Source: Craterostigma plantagineum (Eukaryota; Streptophyta; Magnoliopsida; Lamiales; Linderniaceae). From it: a DNA stretch of 64,000 bases. A program made the translations under genes and the position numbers. Location of the stretch: contig JAPQWV010000753.1 of assembly GCA_027422505.1 (NCBI GenBank), positions 1 to 64,000 on the forward strand, written 5' to 3'. Numbering within the stretch: the first letter of the stretch is position 1; each line of letters begins with the position of its first letter. A model generated the notes under the pieces. The model had not been told where the DNA came from, did no database searches, and saw only the letters and a program-made list of their open reading frames with translations. Positions 58,231-64,000 of this stretch are shown piece by piece.

Positions 58231-59391
58231 AGATACACTAATGCTCATTATTAGTGCTCTGAGAAAATAAAATTGTAATATAGATTCAGATATCGTAATG
58301 CGCATCGAAGTTCTCCTTTGGGTGATCCAACAAATTAATTTGTTGCATAAATAAATAGATATTTAATTTGGTAAATTTTGTAATTTTGACACGTTAGGCG
58401 TCTTTGGACGCGCTTAACATATCGAATAAAATATATCACCTTTATGTTATTAGCTATAAAGTAGCGACCAGCCTTTGGGCGGTACTTTATATTTATTTGC
58501 TAATGAACATCAATATACTCGTGAGATTTTCGTTAAGTCTGCATTAATAGCATCTATTAATCACGGGCAATTGAGTATTAATTATATCTCGAAACCTTAC
58601 TAATTTGGCCACTTTAGTGACTAGCAAATCAGACATAATTGAGATATAATTCATTAAGCAGCGGAATAATATAATTTAAATAGTTCAGGGGTTCCTATGT
58701 AGTTCTCTTAAAATTTGGGACTAATCAATAATTCGAAAACTGTTCCGGGACTAATCTGTCACTACAGTATCATTCAGAGGCTCATATAGTTTCTTAATTT
58801 CCAGAGATCTAACTGTAGTTCTTCCTTGAACTTGGTCAAGGCAAGGCTTTCTCCACGTTAACATGCTAACTTTATATTCATTAGAAACTTCCTTAAATAG
58901 TATAGTACCAAGTCAAGCCCACATCAATGCAGTCATTCAAAACTATATTCAAATTTATAGACTAGTTCGGCTAAATATAGCATGAAGAAAAAGTGAAAAA
59001 AAAAGTGATCGTGGCCATTAATGCACACATGCTTGTGTATCTATCGTGTATCTCTTGGCATATTCATAATTGACATGGTAAAAAACAATTTATGCAACCA
59101 TCGAATAAGAATCGTTTAATATTATAAAATCATATTCATGAAATTTCTACATCATCAATGCTTGATTCAAGTGCGACATGCGAAATCAAAGTCATGATTA
59201 TTCATAAAAAGGAAATAGAGCCATAAAACAGATGTTTGATCATTATTCATGTTATCATAACCACACAAAGGCATACGCATATCATACGCAAGGTCTTCAT
59301 CCAATAATGACTAAACTCATATCACGATGGCAGACATGAAATTCATATATAAAAGTGAATCATGTGTTTACAACGATGCTCTGATACCAAC

Positions 59392-60362
59392 TGTAAGCAT
59401 ATTTGCTACATGTAATTCAAACAAACATAATTCCATAATCTTCAAACACCACAATTCTCATAATATACATAATAATATAAAACACTAACCGTGATTCATT
59501 GTGACGATTCGAGAAGATGTAAGTCGAGTTTCTCTACCTTTATACTACTTTAATATATTTTCCGATGGATGAAGAATATGATATGTTAGTGTGGAGAGAG
59601 GACCTACTTAATCTATTTATAGGGTACATTCGTGAGTAGTTAATATCTCTTTAGACTATAGGAATAAAACCCAATTAATTAATTATTAAACCAAAATTAA
59701 TAAATGGGTCATAAGACCATCTCCAACCGACGAACTCATTCTCAAACTCAAACGCATTCTCAAACTCAAAATGCAATAATTCATCTCCAACTATTAGACT
59801 TATTCTCAAACTCAAAAGTCTATTTTCGCAATATCTTACATACTACTTTTACAACTTTTCAATACTATCGATCTATTTTATAAATTTAGAAATTAGGCTA
59901 CTATACTATTTTAAAATTGAGTTGATTATAATAATATTTATGCACGTATTTAATTTGATTTTATAAACTTTTATTTAATTTAACATTCACGCACCAATAT
60001 CAATTAATTTATTTTTTTCTTCTTATCATTAACCAAACAACAAAGAGACTTTTATTAGAAAGTTAAAAGGTCACATTTCATTTACTCTGCGCCCAACTAT
60101 TACTCTTTTACATATTTTGTGTATTTGTTTTATTTTTTATATGGTTCATTAATAACTAAAATAAATAAAGGGACTTTAGTGCAATTAGAAAAGATCAAAC
60201 GCATATTGTTACACCAAAACGCATATATCGTTCCAAATGATGAGAGAGAAACACTAAATCGCATCTTGAGCTTCGTTTTGGGGCTCGGTTGGAGTATTTT
60301 TATCTCATATTTTGGGATATGCAGTTCGATTGGAGATGATCTAACATGTGTCATAACTTACC
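59392..60362 (-). repeat. 5' LTR of the second CopC-family element, split by a MITE
   Basis: It begins TGTAAGCATATTT at 59392, like both CopC LTRs, with internal deletions. After the MITE it resumes CATGTGTCATAACTTAC and ends about 60362. Without the MITE it is about 340 bases. Confidence 0.85.
59715..60341. mobile_element. Harbinger-like MITE (627 bp) in the CopC-family LTR
   Basis: The ends GACCATCTCCAACC and, inverted, GATCATCTCCAATC match at 12 of 14 positions. The flanking TAA (59712-59714 and 60342-60344) is a 3 bp duplication, as for PIF/Harbinger (Tourist-like) elements. The intact CopC LTRs show the site unoccupied (CATAACGTGGG). Both halves contain repeated CATTCTCAAACTCAAA words. 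No transposase. Confidence 0.8.
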
Positions 60363-61040
60363 TTATATTCCTAGACGCAAAAACGAACTAACGTTTCACT
60401 AAGAATATTTCTATTGGGAAACTGCTATTAATACAGCAGTCGGGAATCGGTTAGTGCTTCCTACAAATTCCGTTTATGGTAAGGTTTATTGACATGTGCT
60501 ATTAAACAATATTAGTCGGCACAATCAACACAATTTTCTAGTTGTATCAGTGATCTCAATTATTAGTTTTGTTATATATCTATGCACAACCCTTTACGTT
60601 TTCCTATTTCGAAAAAAAGAATAGACACATATGCATAGTAGATATTCTACGTCATAGCATATAGATTCATTACATGTTCGGTATGATATCGTATACTTTA
60701 CATGTATGTTATATATGTATTGTTTGATGATATATTGGCGAGGTCTTCAAACTAAGTACGCCTATTACCCCAACGCCAACCTAAGAAAGAACGTTACTAG
60801 CATTCAAGGTACTTCACAGATTTGCTAGATTATCAACGTGTCTAGTATATGTGTTCAACATACAGTAGTAAGTCCTTATTACAGTAAACACGGAATGTCA
60901 TAAAAGGCGCCAAAGAACCCACGATGAAACTATAGTACACATGTACAGTGGTCCAAACAAGAGCTTCACCGCCAAACAAACAAGTCCTAGAAATTTCCAG
61001 CAGTATTTTCGTACAATCATTAATCATAAATTTTTATTCA
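60363..61040. other. Intergenic DNA upstream of ELIP
   Basis: AT-rich, no gene or element ends recognised. A 25-base stretch at 60772-60800 (CGCCAACCTAAGA...) loosely resembles 56110-56135, perhaps an old duplication of flanking DNA. Confidence 0.4.
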
Positions 61041-61045
61041 TTATC

Positions 61046-61300
61046 CACGTGATGGGGAGTACAGACGTTAACGTGCCAAATCAGCACATTAAGTGGATGT
61101 AAGAGCATCTTCTCGCTTGTCTTAGTTACTCAATCCCACCTATAAATATATCTCGATTTCATTCCCCAATATTCTCATCATTTAACCAAGACGAAATCTA
61201 CAGTGTATATTAACATATCGCAAAGATCTTCAACTCCTTCGTCGAAGACCAACCCTCGAAATAAAGAAGCACATATCTACGTTTAGTATTAGGATCTATC
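61046..61300 (+). promoter_or_regulatory. ELIP promoter: G-box, ACGT elements, TATA box, 5' leader
   Basis: A perfect G-box CACGTG lies at 61046-61051, with further ACGT cores at about 61065 and 61071. A TATA box (TATAAATATA) is at 61141-61150, 151 bases before the ATG, giving a leader of about 120 bases. ELIP genes are known to be induced by light stress through bZIP factors that bind G-box/ACGT sites. That this applies here is inference from the sites and their spacing. Confidence 0.7.
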
Positions 61301-61944
61301 ATGGCTTCTGCTACTTGCTACGCATCTGTGATGCCACCGATGTACTCATGTGGAGGCCAACGCAGTACGAGGCTCGGTCATAGACAATCAAGCTATGGAT
61401 TATTGCCGCTGAAGAGGAATGTTAAATTTACTGTCCGAAGCATGAAAGAGGTAACACATTTACTAAATGGGAACATATGTATTGGAATTTAGAATATTCG
61501 TGTCAACAGTATATATGATAATCTATTTAGGATAATGAGAAGGAAAAGGGAGAGCTTGATCCATTTGACCTAACTCCTAACCGCTCGAAGGTGACTTCGA
61601 AGGATACTGAAGATTTGTTCGCCTTTGACGGCTTAGCGCCGGAGAGAATCAATGGGCGTGCGGCTATGATTGGATTCGTGGCTGCCATTGGAGTCGAGTT
61701 AGTCACCGGGCGAGGCTTATTGTCTCAGTTGATGAACGGCGGCGTTCAGTGGTTCCTACTGACGAGTTGGTTGCTCGCATTCGCAACTGTGATACCAATC
61801 TACAGAGGGTTGTCGCCAGAGTCAAAGAACAATGGTGTGTTTACGTCAGATGCTGAGATATGGAACGGTAGGTTTGCGATGATTGGATTGGTGGCTCTCG
61901 CTTTCACGGAGCTCATGAAAGGCGGTCCGCTTATTAACGCGTAA
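61301..61944 (+). CDS. ELIP: Early light-induced protein (ELIP), chloroplast
   Basis: ELIPs are thylakoid relatives of light-harvesting proteins that accumulate under high light, cold or drying and are thought to bind free chlorophyll and quench excess energy. Exon 1 (61301-61450, 50 codons) encodes a Ser/Arg-rich chloroplast transit peptide. The intron (61451-61530, GT...AG, 80 bases) is followed by exon 2 (61531-61944). The protein is 187 residues. It has an acidic start (DNEKEKGELDPFD), then helix 1 with the chlorophyll-binding motif ERINGRAAMIGFVAA, helix 2 (WFLLTSWLLAFATVIPI), and helix 3 with EIWNGRFAMIGLVALAF. Both Glu/Asn-Arg binding pairs are present. Usual length is about 190 and the frame is open. 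Many ELIP genes have a second intron within the helical part; none is present here. Confidence 0.94.
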
Positions 61945-62163
61945 TCTGAAAGAAAGTGAAGTTTTTTGGTTCGCTAAAGTGAGCTCTGTGGTGCAGATCA
62001 TGGAGAATGTAATTAATTAGCTGGTTGTGTGTAATCCATCATAATATATATTAAAATGTAAGTGTTACGGCCCCTTCAATTTTGTGATTCAAATTGCTTA
62101 CACTTTTTCTTATTATTATTTTTAGCGGGATAAAATTAACTCTTTAGATGGAACTAGGTTCAG
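61945..62163 (+). other. ELIP 3' untranslated region and flank
   Basis: GT-rich then AT-rich sequence after the stop. TTAAAATGTAAGTG and TTTGTGATTC around 62050-62090 are plausible for polyadenylation, but no single signal is clear. Confidence 0.4.
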
Positions 62164-62575
62164 ACCAGAGCTGTCAAACGGGCCCGCGGCCCGCCCGCCC
62201 CGCCAATGGGCGGGGCGGGCTCTAATTTTTTAGGCTCGCCTGAGGGCGGGCGCAGGCATGCCCCTGCGGGCCGCAAGCCCTCCGGAAAATTAAATATTAT
62301 ATTTTTATTTTAAAATATAAGATTTATAAATAAATTATGATGATTTTTATATTTTTAGCTATAATTGGTAATTGATAACATAAATAAATTAAAATTAAAA
62401 AAGTTTATAAAAGTTAGATATTTTTTCCAACTTAAATTCTTTATTTTTGTTTATTTTTTACTATTTTATATTATTTTTTTCCTATTTTTATTATTTTCTC
62501 TTATTTTTTCTTTTTTTTTCTTATTATTTTTTTTTTTTGAATTGGCGGGCTAAGCCCGCCAAGCCCGCGCAACCG
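62164..62575. mobile_element. GC-ended MITE, probably hAT-type
   Basis: It starts AGAGCTGTCAAACGGGCC, with a GC-rich end of GGCGGGC/CCCGCC repeats (62180-62285), an AT-rich centre with long T runs, and a shorter GC end (GGCGGGCTAAGCCCGCC, 62543-62560). It parallels 48868-49283 and the general form of the MITE at 31313-32007. Precise ends and target duplication are unclear. Confidence 0.5.
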
Positions 62576-63044
62576 TCGTTTTTTTTAAAATACCTTATGT
62601 GTTTGAATAAAGTTTGATTTAGTATATATTATTTGATCGAATCAATTATGTTCGAGATGTACTATATTATTTACAAGACACTCCGAAAAAAATCTACATT
62701 TTACAATGAACTTGTAGTACAAAATTAACCAACTAAAATACAATACATAAATGTAAATTAAATCAGTCTCCGTCCGGGACTTCGTCCGAGAAAGGCTCCA
62801 GCAAGTACAGACGCCGAACTCCGAAGCGAAAGTTACCTAACGCGGCCGACGCCTGAACTTGTTGAAGCCCATCACGGACGATTCTTCGATTTTTCGGGCT
62901 TCCGCAAGTGTAGGCGAGAAAGCAGCGAATGATCTCCGGAGCTTTAACGAATCAACTACCAATTACGGTCCGTCAAAGCATCTGGAGATCACACGTTGCT
63001 AACTTACTTGCACTTATCGAAACCCCTCTTCTTCGTAATCTTCT
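62576..63044. other. Unassigned DNA downstream of the hAT gene
   Basis: 62576-62760 is AT-rich. 62765-63000 is balanced in composition and could be an exon or 3' part of the minus-strand unit to the right, but no frame or motif is convincing. Confidence 0.35.
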
Positions 63045-63430
63045 TCCCTATGAAAAAAATGCATAAACATGAGTTACATTAGAAGTTTAATTTTAAAAGA
63101 AGAACAAGAAGCAACTATAGAAATATTTACTTATCATTTTTCGGGCTTCGTCGTGACTTGTCGTAATAGGCTTGTTCAAATCAATTAGTACCTGAAAATA
63201 ACAATCCATTATTTAGCCATATAAACATAGTCAACATTTGTACGCAAAAAAAATATAAGAGTTGGATACTTATCTTTTTCGGGCTTCATCGTCGTACTAG
63301 GCTTGTTCAAATAAAGTACCTGAAAATAACAATTCATTAGTTAGCAATATAAGCATAATAAATATTTGTACGCAAAAAAAATTATAAGAGTTGGATACTT
63401 ATCTTTTTTCGGGCTTGTTTTTTGATGTGG
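63045..63430 (-). repeat. Tandem repeated exon-like units
   Basis: At least two, perhaps three, repeats of about 130-150 bases. The shared parts are CCTGAAAATAACAAT, TTTGTACGCAAAAAAAA, AGAGTTGGATACTTATC and TTTTTCGGGCTT (around 63127-63190, 63190-63300 and 63300-63420). On the minus strand each unit looks like intron end TTATTTTCAG, about 50-60 bases containing AACAAGCC and GAAGCCCGAAAAA, then a possible GT donor. Whether these are real exons is not shown. Confidence 0.6.
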
Positions 63431-63453
63431 AGTCCACGCCTCGCTGAATGCCT

Positions 63454-64000
63454 CTAATAATCCTCGCCGTCGCCGCCGCCGTTGCCGCCGCTTGTCTCCG
63501 TACCGGTGGTGTCCTCGAAAAGGTCGTCGGGCGAGTCGCTGGCACGACATCTTGGGTGCGATACTCGACTCAAGTCCAATCGTCGAGAAGACGTTGGTAC
63601 TCGAGGTTGTCGACACTCAAGTTCGAACGCTTCTCGCTCAAGGTCAAACCGCCATGCTAAAAGCATGCTCCACCGCGACGGTCGAGATCGGGACGGCAAG
63701 GTCTCCCGAGCGATCCTTGCCAACGTTGGATACGTTGGCGACACCCTCGACCACCATCTAAGGACGTTGAACTCATCTTCATCCTCGAACTCGAAAGTCG
63801 TCGACATAAAGTTATCGAGTTATATGTAGGGGTTTTGGGAGGACCTTGGACGCTTGTTTGTGTTGAGGATGTCGTAGTAGTCAGCTAATCGTGAAGATCG
63901 ACTACTAGCAGAACTAGATTGACTGCGCCCTGATCCCGATTGAGACGAGTCGTGGCCAAAATCGGGCTTATACTCTTTAAAGAGCCATGCGCTCGATCGA
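63454..64000 (-). pseudogene. hAT transposase, C-terminal part, frameshifted, running off the right edge
   Basis: hAT transposases cut and insert hAT elements and end in a dimerisation domain. On the minus strand, 64000-63830 encodes a Ser-rich stretch and DYYDILNTNKRPRSS. An in-frame TAA follows at 63822-63820. 63807-63700 has FNVLRWWSRVSPTYPTLARIAR, the start of the dimerisation domain. A one-base shift near 63697 leads to LAVPISTVAVEHAFSMA, and another near 63655 to LTLSEKRSNLSVDNLEY, the rest of the domain. Two shifts and a stop make it a pseudogene. The catalytic part lies beyond 64000. Confidence 0.82.

Larger units (their letters stand above)
56474..60362 (-). mobile_element. Second, truncated CopC-family element
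   Basis: The 5' portion of a copia element closely related to CopC lies on the minus strand: 5' LTR (59392-60362, with a MITE), exact Met-tRNA primer site (59378-59389), leader, gag-protease and the start of integrase. It breaks off at about 56474 within the integrase core, with no 3' half. Many small indels show it is decayed. The homologous stretch in CopC is 18590-20941 plus 38204-39204. Confidence 0.92.

Noticed and set aside
61591..61944. ELIP start at the internal Met at 61591
   Set aside because: It would drop the transit peptide and acidic start. The upstream ATG at 61301 with a clean 80-base GT-AG intron gives a complete ELIP of normal length.

Overview
The window is plant nuclear DNA, almost certainly from a eudicot. 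The evidence is split genes with GT-AG introns, a chloroplast early light-induced protein gene (ELIP), a plant-type serine palmitoyltransferase LCB1 gene copy, and a dense crowd of Ty1/copia and Ty3/gypsy elements, CACTA, Mutator-like, hAT and Harbinger-like elements. The species cannot be fixed from the sequence. I use working names: CopA to CopD for copia elements, TatF and ChrE for gypsy elements.

Layout. 1-14337 (minus strand): copia CopB is interrupted in its reverse transcriptase by copia CopA (1.9 kb LTRs, continuing off the left edge), and CopA holds a truncated Tat/Athila-type gypsy fragment, TatF. 14338-15564: unrecognised intergenic DNA. 15570-39204: copia CopC (minus, ATATA duplication) is split in its leader by copia CopD (plus, CTTAA duplication). 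CopD in turn holds the chromodomain gypsy element ChrE in its 5' LTR (GAAAC duplication) and an hAT-type MITE in its pol (GAAATGAT duplication). Every junction of this nest can be read directly. 39316-40998: a CACTA element with a palindromic left end and a GC-rich, possibly captured, coding segment. 42547-46041 (minus): a ten-exon LCB1 gene copy with a ruined 3' end. 49284-50841 (minus): a GH17 beta-1,3-glucanase pseudogene with a hairpin MITE in its intron. 51154-51513: a fragment resembling a 3'-5' exonuclease. 51683-55200: a solo LTR of the CopA family with a GGTTC duplication, itself split by a 1.6 kb Mutator-like hairpin. 56474-60362: a truncated second copy of CopC with a Harbinger-like MITE in its LTR. 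61301-61944: the one gene that looks intact, ELIP, with a G-box and TATA box upstream. 62164 to the end: a GC-rich MITE, duplicated exon-like units and the damaged C-terminal part of an hAT transposase running off the right edge.

No operon-like or pathway-like cooperation between genes is visible. ELIP (photoprotection) is the only gene with a complete reading frame and a credible promoter. LCB1 and GH17 look like decayed duplicates. All retroelement coding regions I examined carry frameshifts, stops or lost catalytic residues, so none looks autonomous. I found no CRISPR array, rRNA, tRNA gene or organelle insertion, and no clearly undescribed molecular system. The most unusual structures are the CACTA palindrome that includes host flank, the two long hairpin elements, and the repeated exon-like units next to the hAT gene.
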